64,000 nt of DNA from Rhizophagus irregularis (GCF_026210795.1 NC_089434.1:4402001-4466000), one strand, 5' to 3'; shown: positions 20,715-32,280, numbered from the stretch's first letter. The notes: generated by a model from the sequence alone, not told the origin. A program made the numbers and translations.

Positions 20715-22196
20715 CTATACATTTATATATTTAATTACACCTTCAATCTTAGCTTTATTGATCAGTTTCATATATGAATTAGTTTGATAACTATGAAAAT
20801 CAACTAAATAGATGGAAATTGCAGGTCGTCCTTTCCATTTTTCAAAGAATGCCTTCAAAGTTTCTAAAGAAAACTTAATGCCATGAGGAATTCCTATTTT
20901 TTTTAGATTTGTTGATGCTTCTTTAATTAACGTACTTGATAAGTAATCCCCATATTCTAAATCATCCCACTTTTCATAATATATTTCTTTAAAATATAAA
21001 TATCGTAAATTCTGACATTTTTTAAGTAATTTTTTAAATTCAATAAAGTGATTTTCCAATAATGGGAACATAGGAATTGTTAGATATTCAATTAAAAGAC
21101 AATTTTCATAAATTGTACGAATAAAATTAAGGGAGTCATTATAAATATTACCATAATTCCAGTGAAAAGCAATGACCCTTAATTCTTTAAGACATAAGCT
21201 ATTTTTAACCATGCAAGTAATTTGATAAATATGATGTATAAAACTTATCTCTAGGATCTCAAGGTTACGATAAGCCACCATTTCCAACTTTTTATTGAAA
21301 TCATCGTTATTTAAAAATATAGGAGAATTAATTTCTAATATTTTTAAATTATGAAGTTCTAGGAGTGTATATTGTAGAAATGCATAATTACATTCATTGT
21401 AAATATCGTAATAATCTGAATAATCTTCATACTCATAACGAAGGTTTATATCAAAATGATTAAGAGTATTTGCATGTTTTTTTAATACATTAAAAATTTC
21501 CGCATAAGGATCTTCAAATAATTCCCAATAACTATCTTCATTAAAATCATCTACCCATTTAAAATATTTTAAATTTTTTTGAAATTCAATTAACTTAGTA
21601 GTTCCATTATTAACCTTTACTAAGTTTTTATTAATAATGATGATTCTTTGTATTCGTTGACAAATATGCGCTAATCTGTAAAAATACCTAGGATTAATCA
21701 ATGTGTCACACGTTAATTCACAAAGTGATTCAAGGCAGAACTTTTCTTCTGAAAGATATACTATCTCATAGATACCACGTATTTTCAAATACTTTATTTC
21801 TGGACATTTCTTTATTAATAAACTGTAAATTTCCTCTTGTAAAAGAAATCGATTATATTCTAATGGTGATCCAACGGAAATTATATCATCTATAATTTTT
21901 ATATCGATACTTCTACAGAAAGACAAATAATCAAATGCAAGTGATTGGTTTGAAATTTTAATTTCTTTCTTTGTTAAGAATTCTTTAATATCATTGGATA
22001 AATAAGAAGTAAGAATAGAATATAAAGAACTTTTTTTATGATAATTAATAGCATAGTACCAAGGGTTCCTCCATAAAATTGGAATCACGGTTTCACACCA
22101 AATTCTATTAACCATTAGGCATGAAAAAAGGAATTTTGAATTATTTTGTAATTCCTCAAATATCAAGTAAAGAATATCTCTATTAAGCTTAGACAT
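20715..22196 (-). CDS. F-box protein, intact, 493 aa
   Basis: This is a single-exon gene. Residues 4-40 form an F-box-like motif (RDILYLIFEELQ ... FLFSCLMVNRIWCETVIPILW), which in this family is expected to bind Skp1 in an SCF ubiquitin ligase. The rest is a long run of leucine/isoleucine-rich segments suggesting degenerate leucine-rich repeats that would select substrates (for example LIEYLTIPMFPLLENHFIEF), ending in WKGRPAISIYLVDFHS. No signal peptide or membrane segment is visible. The start is the ATG aligned among all three paralogues, preceded by a TATA-like box about 80 bp upstream. Closely similar paralogues lie at 28827-30290 and 37096-38562 on the same strand. Large F-box expansions are known in Rhizophagus; the target is unknown. 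Confidence 0.9.
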   Translation of the reverse strand: MSKLNRDILYLIFEELQNNSKFLFSCLMVNRIWCETVIPILWRNPWYYAINYHKKSSLYSILTSYLSNDIKEFLTKKEIKISNQSLAFDYLSFCRSIDIKIIDDIISVGSPLEYNRFLLQEEIYSLLIKKCPEIKYLKIRGIYEIVYLSEEKFCLESLCELTCDTLINPRYFYRLAHICQRIQRIIIINKNLVKVNNGTTKLIEFQKNLKYFKWVDDFNEDSYWELFEDPYAEIFNVLKKHANTLNHFDINLRYEYEDYSDYYDIYNECNYAFLQYTLLELHNLKILEINSPIFLNNDDFNKKLEMVAYRNLEILEISFIHHIYQITCMVKNSLCLKELRVIAFHWNYGNIYNDSLNFIRTIYENCLLIEYLTIPMFPLLENHFIEFKKLLKKCQNLRYLYFKEIYYEKWDDLEYGDYLSSTLIKEASTNLKKIGIPHGIKFSLETLKAFFEKWKGRPAISIYLVDFHSYQTNSYMKLINKAKIEGVIKYINV

Positions 22197-22273
22197 TTTT
22201 CTTCAAAAAAAGAAAAAAATAATAGGGGAGAAAAAAAACATACGAATTAGAATGAATAAAAAAATGATGTTGC

Positions 22274-22302
22274 GTATTTATACAAAGCTCTGGTGTACGA
22301 CC
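22274..22302 (-). promoter_or_regulatory. Conserved F-box promoter box (gene 1)
   Basis: On the minus strand it reads GGTCGTACACCAGAGCTTTG then TATAAATACG, about 80 bp upstream of the ATG. The same GTACACCRGA plus TATAAATA pair is present upstream of the other two F-box paralogues, although intervening 5' DNA has diverged. It likely marks the core promoter (TATA box plus an upstream element). Confidence 0.65.
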
Positions 22303-22394
22303 ATAAGGTGTTTCGCCGGAATAGACTTACAATAGTTACACAGTTATGTAGATCACAAACGTGTATCATGTGACCATATGACTTGTCTGATCTT

Positions 22395-22632
22395 CCCCAG
22401 TATCGCCAGAAAATTTTTTCACCCCACGTGACCCTAAATAATTTGTCACCTGTGTCACATCCCTCCACTTTCTCATTTTTTATAAGTATTCTGGGGACAG
22501 ATTTTTTTCGGTGTCTAAAATCCTATTCATCACACGTTATTCGACACATGGTTAATTTCTTAATTCCAGCCAAATCTCATAATGCCGGCCAAAGTCACGT
22601 GGGGTTGAAAAAATTTTCTGGCAATACTGGGG
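22395..22632. mobile_element. 238 bp MITE-like TIR element
   Basis: Left arm CCCCAGTATCGCCAGAAAAT... continues to CCCCACGTGAC. The right arm is its reverse complement with two differences, ending ATACTGGGG. The inverted repeats are about 38 bp. I could not identify a target-site duplication with confidence. It lies upstream of F-box gene 1. Confidence 0.75.
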
Positions 22633-22654
22633 TAGATACTTGTCTGTATTTGTC

Positions 22655-23195
22655 ACTGAAACCTATTTCGCTGAAGCCATTTTGCTGAAGGGATATTTCA
22701 CCGAAGGGATATTTCACCGAAAGGACGTTCCGCCGAGATACCATTTCACCGAATTACATTTCGTCGAAGCCACTTTATCGAGTGGACATTTCGCCACATT
22801 GAATGCCTAAATAAATCTTTTCTAGAAATTTTAAATTATCTTAAATGTTAAATGTTTTCAGGAAGATAGAGCTATTTATTTATTGCTTAGTAACAATTAA
22901 TATCAGTTACTTGAATGTTAAAGTGATAATATCCTGGAAAAAAAAAATCTCTAAAAATAATTTAATTTTTATTTTCATTGTGTGATGAATATTTTTTATA
23001 AAAATGTTGATCGCTACTATTTTCGGCTAAATGACCATTTAGCGAAATGAGATTTGGTGAAATAGAATTTGGCGAAATGGATGATTCGATGAAATGGATT
23101 TGATAAAATGCACTTCGGTGAAACATTCCTTTGGCGAAATGGCTTCAACGAAATGGTTTCGGTAAAATGGATTTCAGCGAAATGTACCGTAACAT
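22655..23195. mobile_element. Foldback element with tandem TTTCGCCGAA arms
   Basis: The left arm (about 22655-22800) is a run of roughly 20 bp units of the type ATTTCACCGAAGGGAT. The right arm (about 23015-23195) has the complementary GCGAAATGG-type units. An A+T-rich centre of about 210 bp separates them. The arms can pair in many registers. No ORF was recognised and the ends are approximate. Confidence 0.7.
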
Positions 23196-23564
23196 CATCA
23201 GCCTCAGCCTCAGCATTATCAGTAAAATTTTATTTGTTCATTGTTTATACATATGCACGGTGCACGTTGTTTTTCTCCTTCATTCCCTCTTCTTTTCCCT
23301 CTTCTTTTTTTTCCTTTTCTTTTTTATTTCAAAATATCTTTTCAAAAGAACTAAATATTATGCAATGGCTTATAGTAGGTATTGTTTATAAAGCTGAAAA
23401 TATTTTCCCAACTTTTTTTATATATAATACACGTTTTTTATAAAGAAATTTCATTTACTTTAGCCAAAATAAAATGACATTTATTAAATAAACAAAGTTA
23501 TTTAGCAAGAAGAAAGTACAATGTTAATTTTTACCAAGCTAGTTTGCATATTCATCTATATAAC

Positions 23565-24990
23565 CAAAAAAATTTGTCTGACGTTTCCGTATAAATAATT
23601 TGAATTGTGTAACTTGAAATCCCATGCCATATAATTAAAACCCGTAATCGGAATTTTTTTTTTTGATTATTAATCAATTTTTTTTAAAAAATTTTTCAGA
23701 CCGAAAAAAAATTTTTTCTTTTCAAACCGAAAAATTTGTTTTTTTTTTCATTCTTTTCCCGTTTAGGTTTAATTTTTTCCCCAAACTGAAATTTTTTTTT
23801 TTTATTAAATAATCCCCATTGTTTCGGTCTTTTAAGACCAATTTTTTTTATATTATTTTTTTTTCGATCTTTTTTTTTTAGACCGTATTGTTATTTTTTT
23901 TAAAAAAAATTTTTTTTTTCACTCTTTTTGGATTGGATTATTGTCTTTTTTTTCAGATTTTTTTCGTACTTATTTTTTTTTCGGATTCCCTTTTTTTAAA
24001 ACTGATTTCTTTCTTTATCCTCTTTCTTTCCCTCCAAATTTTTTTTAAATTTTTTTTATTATTAAATAAAAGATAAAATATTATATTAAATATATTTACA
24101 AAATTATTATTTTTTTAAAAAAATCAATATAACATACCAGATATAGGAAAATTGACCGACATTGATAGTAAGATTTTTTCAATTGCTGATAAATAGTTTG
24201 ATTTTTTAAATTCATAAAAATCAATTAATTAATTATAAAATATGTAAAAATATCAATTCTTTTTGAAGAGATTGTTGATTTAATAATAGATTATTATAAC
24301 CAAATCCATATTCGAATTCCAGATTTTTGAATAAAGATTTTAATTCAAATGGTTTAGTTAAATTAATAATTTATCGATTAAAATGAATAATAATAAATAA
24401 AATGAATAGATTCTAATACATTTAATTATTTCAAATATTTTTCCTAAGTTGGTTATAAGTTTAAGATTGACGTAATATAAAATAAGAAATAATTATAAAA
24501 TTTATAATTAATTAATAAAAATATTTGTAATATTAAGTTTTTTCGAAAATATTTTCTAAAAAATTAATCAAAAAATGAGGGTGAATGAAAAAATAGGGAG
24601 AGTAAAAGGGAAAGGAGGAGTGAAAGAAACAAAAGGAACGAAAAAGATCAAGTGGGAACTAATGAAAAAAATGAAAAGAATGGAGGGGACGAAATAGAGC
24701 AAAGGGGAATAAAAAAATGAAAGAAACAAAGGGTAGTGTAAAGAGAAGTGGGAATGGAAAAAAAAATGTAAAGAACATTAGTGTAAAGGAACGAAAAAGA
24801 TGAAGTGGGAATGGAATAAAAATGAAAGGAACGAAGGGTAGTGTAAAGGAATGAAAAAGACGAAAGGAACGAAGAGGAAATAAAAAACAATGGAAAAAAT
24901 GAAGGAAGGGAAGAATAAAAAGAGCAAAAGAAATGAAGAGACAAAAAGAAAACAAAAAAATGGAGAAGGGACGAAATGAGATAAACAGGG
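23565..24990 (+). repeat. Dispersed repeat, copy 2 (partner at 16.6-17.6 kb)
   Basis: It starts at AAAAAATTTGTCTGACGTTT and follows the same order of blocks as the copy at 16611-17640, including AAGATTGACGTAATATAAAA and a longer purine-rich tail (24590-24990) of GGAACGAAAAAGAT-type words. It also has extra T-rich DNA around 23810-24060. No protein-coding signal. Confidence 0.7.
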
Positions 24991-24999
24991 AGACCAAGT

Positions 25000-25579
25000 A
25001 AAAACTAAACCCATAAATTAAAAGAAGAAATAAAGTTAGTAGGGAACGGAAATTACATGTAATAAATTAACAAAAACAAAAAAATAAAAACATACCTTAA
25101 TAGTTACAAAGAAGAACCAAAAGACCTAATTAAATTCCTAATTATAAACAAAAAACTACTGTAATTATCTTTAATTTACTTAATATACTAAATTTTTCTA
25201 TTTAAACAAACTCATTGGTCCCGGTGTAAAGCAACGGGTGATTGCTAGCAAAGAAAGCTATACTCAATATTTATAGTAATATTTTCATACAGTGTTTTAT
25301 GGCGTAATTTTAATTTAAGTACTTTGGTCAAGGAAAACTGGCTTTAATTGAATAATTAAAGTTATTTTTTTTTTTTTACGATTGAATTTAGTGCGCGTAT
25401 AAATTTTTTATTTTTTCAGAATAATTTAAAGATCTTTAGCTAAAATATTACTGAGTTTTGCCAAATAAATTAGAATTTTTCAATAGGTTTGGGAATACTT
25501 GGACAGTAAATTATACTAAATTAAATATTTATGAATAGAAATTGTGTTTTAGTTCAAAAAATTTTTTATATATAATATA
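25000..25579. other. A+T-rich stretch, no gene seen
   Basis: Unassigned DNA between the dispersed repeat and the mariner-like element. The short motif CCCGGTGTAAAGCAACGGGTG near 25218-25240 is more G+C-rich than its surroundings, but I see no tRNA or other RNA fold that I can support. Confidence 0.35.
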
Positions 25580-26525
25580 CACTACCCGGCAAAAAGTCAG
25601 TAGGCAACCGTAAATTTCAATAATCGTTACGAAAATATCCTTCTAAATAAAGTTTTTTTTTTAATAATTAACCTGTCCTTTGTGTAATAAGTGAAGTTGA
25701 TCATTGAGTTGAATTGCACCTACTCTAAAAATTACATGAGCTTCTGAAAAAAATTGATTGTAATATTCTATAATTTATTAAATAAATCAGATTTTTAACG
25801 GCAAGTATTTAGGTATAATATAACATTAAAAAAATTTTGCTTAATTTACGCTTCATTTTTAAATAAACTGTTTATCAAAATTTTTAGCATATTATTGCAA
25901 AGTATCTTCAAAATCAGCGAAATAGTCTGTAAGTTACACATATTTAACAAAGATGACTTGCACCTATTAGTTTTTTTACAAGATATTAACTAAAGAACAA
26001 ATTATGAGCTTGAGTTCTGGTTTCAATAAAAAAAGTTAGAAATAATAATCAAAATCTCAAGTTTTCATAAAAAAAATTGGGCCGAATTTAATTCATTAGT
26101 TAATGCTAAAATTTTGGTAGTTAATTTGGTAATGATCGATAAATGATCGGCAAATTCAGTCAAATGAATATAACTTGTTGATCATTTCATTGATTTTGAT
26201 GATACTTCGTAATAATATGCTAAAAGTTTCGATAAACATTTTTATTTAAAAAATGAAGTATGGTAAAACAAATTTTTTCATGTTACGTTATACTCAAATA
26301 ATTCCATTTAAAATCTGATTTATTTGATAAATATAAAATATTTCAATCAAATTTTTCCAAAAATTCATGTAATTTTTAGAACAAGCACAATTCAACTAGA
26401 TGATTAACTTTACTTATTATACAAAAGACGGGTTAATTATTAAAAAATTAAACTTTATATAGAAGGATATTTTCGTAACGATTATTGAAATTTACAGTTG
26501 CCTACTGACTTTTTGCCGGGTAGTG
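25580..26525. mobile_element. 946 bp mariner-like foldback element
   Basis: Ends CACTACCCGGCAAAAAGTCA and its reverse complement are flanked by TA on both sides, as expected for Tc1/mariner. The inverted repeats extend for roughly 450 bp, nearly meeting in the centre (about 26040-26060), so the element is almost one large palindrome. The two arms have diverged by scattered substitutions. No transposase is encoded. Confidence 0.85.
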
Positions 26526-26599
26526 TATATATATTATTGAATATTAAAATATTTAATATATTAAATTTTGTTTTTTACTTCAAGTCACCGGGGGTGACA

Positions 26600-28000
26600 C
26601 AGAAACATAAAAATGAAAAATGAAGTTTTGAAAGAATATGTGATAGAGGAAGAAAAATATATGAACTATAATAAAAAAACTGAAAGGATCGAAATAATAA
26701 AAGCAGATCAAGATTTATCGATATATTAAAAAAATAATATAATAGAAACGGATGAAAGAGATAAGAGTAAAAGGCAAACTTATTTAATAATAGAGTGCGT
26801 TAAAGGGAAAATAAAAGTATTAGAAAAAGGATATAAACATATAGAATATTTGGTGAGTTTGGTATTAAGGAATAGAGAGAAAAATGAGATAAGGATAAAT
26901 GCGAAATTTAAAGTTACGAAAGAAGATGAATTTAAAATTTTAATAAGATGTATAATAATAGGAATACTTTTGATAGAAAAAGGGAGTGATATTCTTTTAG
27001 GAATTGATGAGAAAGTCAGAAGATATTTTATGAAAAATCTTAGTAATAGAAAAAGGATAGACGAAGAGTATTGTATAGAAATGCTGGCGATTGAAAAATT
27101 TTTAAAGGAAGAGGATTTGAAATTAGATATTCTCAAGCATTCAGAATTGGAAAATATAAAAGAAGAGAAGGGAAAAATTAGAAAACTTTTAGAACTAATG
27201 AAGAAAGAAAATTTTGAAACCTATGAAATTAATGTTATGGATGAAGCGTTAACGATCAATGAATTCAATTTATTTTGGAAATATGTATTGATAACTGGCG
27301 ATCTAAGAGGATGACGTAAGAAATGTACGCAAGTTACAGTATTTGGAAAAATGAACTTCTCAATAGCAGAAAGATAGAAGTACTGTCTTATCTTAATTTT
27401 AAAAATGAATTCGATTGGGTTAAGACGCTTAACTTTATTAGTAATACACTTTTTGGCAGTTTAGCTACGAAGATACAAAGATGAGATCATATAAAATTAA
27501 AATTTTTTTGAAAGAATTACCAACTTATGGAGTTTTATATCAAAGAAAAGTTAATGAAATAGTAGATGCAGTGTGTCCAAGATGCAATAATGAGATCGAT
27601 TGGTATCATGTTTGGAAGATGAAGTTGAATTAGAAGAAATGTTATATGAAGCAATAGCTGAATATGAAGAAATATTAATATCAGATGATAAAAAAGAAGA
27701 AGTGGAAATATTACGAGATATTAATATAAATTTTATGAAACAATGTTAACTCAATCAGATATTTTATTAGGTTATAGTAGAATATGGGAACTTTTGCGAG
27801 GTGTATATAATAGAAAGTTTGATGAGATATCGAAGAAAAAAGAATACAAGAATGTGATAGAACATTTGTGGAGCTTTTGTTATGATAAATATAGAACGAG
27901 AATCTGGGTTAAACGATGCGATGAAGTGGCGGAGATAGAGAAAGATAGAGGTATAGATCTTAAAAAGGAAAAAAAGAATAGAGGAGGGCGATAGAATTAA
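26600..28000 (+). pseudogene. C-terminal part of a LINE-type RT polyprotein, decayed
   Basis: The remnant includes a 154-codon open stretch (26850-27314) ending in FNLFWKYVLITGDLRG. Then, in shifting frames, come YSIWKNELLNSRKIEVLSYL, LKELPTYGVLYQRKVNEI and CPRCNNEIDWYHVW, a CPxC...H zinc-knuckle-like motif. After that come EVELEEMLYEAIAEYEEI and DILLGYSRIWELLRGVYN...RIWVKRCDEVAEIEKDRGI. I recognise this order as the C-terminal tail of reverse-transcriptase/RNase H type non-LTR elements common in Rhizophagus. There is no catalytic RT core in the window, so it is 5'-truncated and multiply frameshifted. A LINE-like 3' tail follows directly, which supports the assignment. Confidence 0.65.
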
Positions 28001-28119
28001 TAATAAAAAATCAAGAAAAATTGAAAAAACAACTGAAAATAGATTAAATGAAAAAACTATAAAAAAATAGTAACGAGAAATAATCTTTTAGATGATGTAA
28101 CGAATCGTAGATCCTTTAA

Positions 28120-28315
28120 GAACAATTGGGGAACGAAGGTTAAAATATATAGTTAAATTTTATAATTTAGTTTTATTATGATTGATTATCTAGTTACATT
28201 TTATATAGTATTTAGATAGATCGGTTAGTTATAGAGGATTATATAATTGTATAATTTTCTAGGTGTTTGTAAAATTTTAATAATCATAATTAATAAACGC
28301 GTTACTAATTTTTTT
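28120..28315 (+). repeat. LINE-like 3' tail
   Basis: This sequence follows the decayed RT C-terminus and ends AATAAACGCGTTACTAATTTTT. The same tail occurs alone at 17680-17860, consistent with retrotransposition of a 5'-truncated copy. Confidence 0.55.
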
Positions 28316-28320
28316 TAATT

Positions 28321-28416
28321 GATCATCACCGTTGACCAGAATTATCAATTTTTACCGGCACTATATTTTTTTAATGCTGGTCGATCGTCATAATTTCAGT
28401 CACCGGTGATCGATGA
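28321..28416. mobile_element. ~95 bp MITE core, copy 1
   Basis: From GATCATCACCGTTGACCAGA to CACCGGTGATCGATGAT, it is nearly identical to 43658-43757. It is partly self-complementary (GATCA..ACCG / CGGTGATC; CCAGAATTAT / ATAATTTCAG). At 43.6 kb the same core sits within a demonstrable insertion. Confidence 0.75.
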
Positions 28417-28579
28417 TAGTTAGTAGTTAGAAAAATTCCTAAATTTATTATAAATAAATAAACAAATAATTTTTTGAGGATAATAATGATCAAATGTGTC
28501 ACATTTTGAGCAAATCGTAGAACAGGATAATAACCCAATACCCGGGGTACATTCGAAATAAAATATTATGGTTCAAAAT

Positions 28580-28826
28580 AAATTAACCGTAAGATGAAAG
28601 TTTAAATTGATTTATATCATACTTTGAAAAGAATTTAGTTGTTAAACAAAAAATATATTATTCATAAAAATAGAAACTGAGATTTATTCGGTTATAGATG
28701 AAAATCATTTATTAAATTGTTCTCGTAAATCATAATACAAAGATATATAAATTTTATACCGTAAATGAAAATTGTAGTCTATTATTTAAAATGAGTAATT
28801 CCCTCAGTAATATACAATTGAATTAT
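28580..28826. repeat. Conserved 3' flank of F-box gene 2
   Basis: Closely similar to 20438-20714 downstream of F-box gene 1, with small insertions and deletions. It shows that the duplication unit included at least 250 bp beyond the stop codon. Confidence 0.75.
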
Positions 28827-30290
28827 CTATATGTTTATATCTTTAATTACTCCATCAATCTTATATTTATTGACCAGTTTCATATATGAATCAGTCTGAT
28901 AAATATAAAACTCAACCAAAAAAATGGAAATTGCAGGTCGTCCTTTCCATTTTTCAAGGAATGCCTCCAAAGTTTCTAAAGAAAACCTAATGCCATGAGG
29001 AATTCCTATTTGTCTCAGATTTATTGATGCTTCTTTAGTTAACACATTTGATAAGTAATCCCCATATTCTAAGTTTTTCCCTTTTTCATAATATTCTTTT
29101 TTAAAATATAAAGATCGTAAATTCTGACATTTTTTAAGTAATTTTTCAAATTCAATAAAGTAAGTTTCAAATAATGGAAACATAGGAATTGTTAAATATT
29201 CAATTAAAAAACAATTCTCATAAATTGTACGAATAAAATTAAAAGAATCATCATTAAAAGTATCTTTTTCTACGTAAAAACAATTGATCCTCAATTCTCT
29301 AAGAAATAAGCTATTTTTAATTATGTAATTAACTTGGTAAATATATATAAAATCTATTTCTATAAACTCAAGGTTACGATAAGCCACCATTTCCAATTTT
29401 TTATTAAAATTATCATTATTTGAAAATAGAGGAGAACTAATTTTTAATGTTTTCAAATTATGAAGTTCTAGGAGTGCGTCTTGTAGAAATGTATAATCAC
29501 CATTATCGTTGTAATTATCGGAAGAATTTTCAAACTGAAAATGATTAAGAGTATTCGCATGCTTCTTTACTGCATTAAAAATTTCTGTATAAGGATCTTC
29601 TAACATTTCCCAATAATAATACATATCATTTTCTACTTCAAATTCGTCTACCCATTCAAAATATTTCAAATTTTTTTGATATTCGATTAACTTAGTAGTT
29701 CCAGAATTAGCTTTTAAATTTTTATTAACAATGATGATTCTTTGTACTTGTTGACATATATGTGCTAATCTGTAAAAATACCTAGGATTAATCAATGTGT
29801 CACACGTTAATTCATATATTGATTCAAGGCGGAATTTTGCTTCTGGAAGATGTAGTATCTCATAGGTGCCACATACATTTAAATACTTTATTTCTGGACA
29901 TTTCTTTATCAAGAAACTATAAATTTGTTCTTGTAAAAGAAATCGATTATATTCTAATAATGGTCCAATAGAAATTATATCATCTATAATTTCTATATTG
30001 ATACTCCTACAGAAAGACAAATAATCAAATGCAAGTGATTGACTTGAGATTTTAATTCCTTTCTTTGTTAAGGTTTCTTTAATATCATTGGATAAGTAAG
30101 AAGTAAGAATTGAATATAAAGATTTTTTATTATAATAATTAATAGTATAGCGCCAGGGGTTTTTCCATAAAATTGGAATTACGGTTTCACACCAAATTCT
30201 ATTAACCATTAAGCATGAAAAGAGAAATTTTGCATTATCTTGTAATTCTTCAAACACCAAGAAAAGGATATCCTTATTAAGTCTGGCCAT
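28827..30290 (-). CDS. F-box protein, intact, 487 aa
   Basis: Single exon, paralogue of the genes at 20.7 and 37.1 kb. The F-box-like motif is at residues 4-41 (NKDILFLVFEELQ ... SCLMVNRIWCETVIPILW), followed by degenerate leucine-rich segments and the shared C-terminal WKGRPAISIFLVEFYIYQT. I place the start at ATG 30290 because this aligns with the paralogues. An in-frame ATG at 30428 would add 46 residues, but that stretch is promoter DNA plus the edge of dispersed repeat B, and the TATA-like box lies inside it. The protein is expected to be a Skp1-binding substrate adaptor; its target is unknown. The frame is free of stops despite many substitutions relative to gene 1, which suggests selection on the protein. 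Confidence 0.9.
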   Translation of the reverse strand: MARLNKDILFLVFEELQDNAKFLFSCLMVNRIWCETVIPILWKNPWRYTINYYNKKSLYSILTSYLSNDIKETLTKKGIKISSQSLAFDYLSFCRSINIEIIDDIISIGPLLEYNRFLLQEQIYSFLIKKCPEIKYLNVCGTYEILHLPEAKFRLESIYELTCDTLINPRYFYRLAHICQQVQRIIIVNKNLKANSGTTKLIEYQKNLKYFEWVDEFEVENDMYYYWEMLEDPYTEIFNAVKKHANTLNHFQFENSSDNYNDNGDYTFLQDALLELHNLKTLKISSPLFSNNDNFNKKLEMVAYRNLEFIEIDFIYIYQVNYIIKNSLFLRELRINCFYVEKDTFNDDSFNFIRTIYENCFLIEYLTIPMFPLFETYFIEFEKLLKKCQNLRSLYFKKEYYEKGKNLEYGDYLSNVLTKEASINLRQIGIPHGIRFSLETLEAFLEKWKGRPAISIFLVEFYIYQTDSYMKLVNKYKIDGVIKDINI

Positions 30291-30343
30291 TTTTCTTTGG
30301 AAAAAAAAAAAAATAGGGGGGAAAAATAAACGAATAGAATACA

Positions 30344-30367
30344 TATTTATATAAATTCCGGTGTACG
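30344..30367 (-). promoter_or_regulatory. Conserved F-box promoter box (gene 2)
   Basis: On the minus strand it reads CGTACACCGGAATTTATATA then AATA, about 55-75 bp upstream of the chosen ATG. It matches the boxes upstream of F-box genes 1 and 3. Confidence 0.65.
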
Positions 30368-30394
30368 TTGATCGACGATGTTTCACCGACGTAA

Positions 30395-32280
30395 AAAACC
30401 ACACATATGGCAAGCCCGTGTCTGACATTTTACCCGATTTTCATCTGTCGCGTGCTTGATATTTATCTTTAAATCAAATACAGTTGGAAGCATGAACGGA
30501 TAAAAATATCAAGCACGTAATCTAACTATACTTGATAATTTTATCTCGTCAAAAATTAGTTTCTTTGTCAGCACAGGGTCAATCACGTGTTTTTAAGTTT
30601 AGCGTAATTTTAAATTTTTTTTTTTAAATTTTACGCGAATTATTTTTTTTTTAAATTTTTACGCGAATAATTTTTTTTTTATTGCTTTTTTTTATAAAAC
30701 AATTTATTTATTTTTAATATAGGCAAAGACTTTTTTTTGATATAATTTCTTGGAAATTTTTTTTTACTTTTTTTTTTGATAAAAAATTTTGTTAGAGAAT
30801 TTTTTTTACATTTCTGAATTTTTTTTTAATGGATAATTTCGTTAAATTTCATTGGAGAATTTTTTTTTAGTAAGATTTTTTTTTTTGGACATATACCTAA
30901 TTTGTTGGAATAATTTTGTTTAACAGGAGAGATTTTTTTTTTTTTGTAGAAAATTCTTTGGAGAATTTTTTTAATAGTAAAGATTTTTTTTGATAAAAAT
31001 AATTTTGTCAGAAATTTTTTTAACAAGTGAGATTCTTTTTAAAGTGAGATTCTTTTTGACTTTAAGATTTTTTTTTTTAATAGGAGAGTGTTTTCCTTGA
31101 TAAAGAATTTCTTTTGGGAATTTTTTTTAATAGATGAAAATTTTTTTTTAATAGGGAGATTGTTTTTGATAGAGGATTATTAAAGAATTTTTCTTTGATA
31201 GGAAAATAAATAATTTCGCTGAGAATCTTTTTTTTTTTGATAGAACATTTCGTTAGTAAATTTTTTTAACAAGGGAGATTTTTTTTTGATAGAAAATTTT
31301 GGTAAAGACTTTTTTTTTAATAGGAGAGGAGTTTTTTTTTTGATTAAGAATTTCATTAGAGAATTGTTTATTGAAAAATTTTTTTATTTTTTTGATGGAG
31401 AATTTTGTTTAGAAATCTTAATAAAAAATTTTATTGAAAAAAGTTAAAAAGTTTTTTTAATAAGGGTATCGAGAATTTGGCTTGAAATTTTTTTTTTAAT
31501 AATGAATTTCATTAGAGATCTTTTTTTTTTATAAAAAATTTATTGAAAATTTTTTATTAAATTTTACAATTTTAATAAATTTTTACTCCTCTTCATCTTC
31601 CCATCACTCCTCTTCGTCCCCATAACTCCTCTTCGTCTCCCATCACTCCTTTTCGTCTCTCATCACTCCTCTTTGTCTCCACTCATTTCTTTTCGTCTCC
31701 CATCACTCCTCTTCGTCTCCAATCACTTCTTTTCGTCTCCCATCATCCTCTTCGTCTCTCATCACTTCTTTTCGTCTTCCATCACTCCTCTCCTTTTTAT
31801 CTCTCATCACTCCTTCTAATCTCCCATCACTCTTCTTTATCTTCCCATCACTTCTTTTCGTCTCCTATCACTCCTTTTTATCTCCAATCACTCTCCCATC
31901 ACTCCTTTTCATCTCTCATCATGTCCTATTTCTCCTTTTTGTTTCCTATCACTTCTCATTACTCTTTTTTATTCTCTTTTATCTTCTATTACTTTCCATT
32001 ACTCCATTGTTATTTCATTTTTTTTATTAGCATCTTTCTCCTTGATCATTGTAATTTACTTATCTTTTTTATTTATTGTTATTGTTTCTTTTATTTGTAT
32101 CACTTCAATAAAAATAAATATGGTGATATTTTTCTTTAAAATCAAAAATGTGTGACTTAAATTTAATATTTGCAAATAAAGTTTCATTAAATAAGATTAT
32201 TTTGAATAAATATGTTTGCAAAAAAAATTTTTTTTAAAATATCTTTTGCAATAAATTTTAAGTTTAAAACAAGAGGTCAT
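30395..32280 (+). repeat. Long T-rich dispersed repeat, copy B
   Basis: The block order is the same as copy A: TATGGCAAG edge, GTGCTTGATATTTATCT words, T-rich GATAGAGAATTT array (30600-31560), CTCCCATCACTCCTTTTCGT microsatellite (31585-31925) and an A+T-rich tail ending near AATAAATTTTAAGTTTAAAA. It faces copy C, forming a large inverted repeat. Copy B retains the empty site (ACTTATC) of the MITE found in copy C. Confidence 0.82.

Noticed and set aside
24648-25014. Three overlapping minus-strand frames rich in Phe/Ser/Pro
   Set aside because: Low-complexity translation of a GA-rich tract; the same applies to frames at 17354-17614, 12487-12760, 31921-32139, 33444-33659 and 39563-39894.
30291-30428. 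46-residue N-terminal extension of F-box gene 2
   Set aside because: Paralogues start at the Met of MARLNKD/MSKLNRD. The extension covers the TATA-like box and the edge of repeat B.
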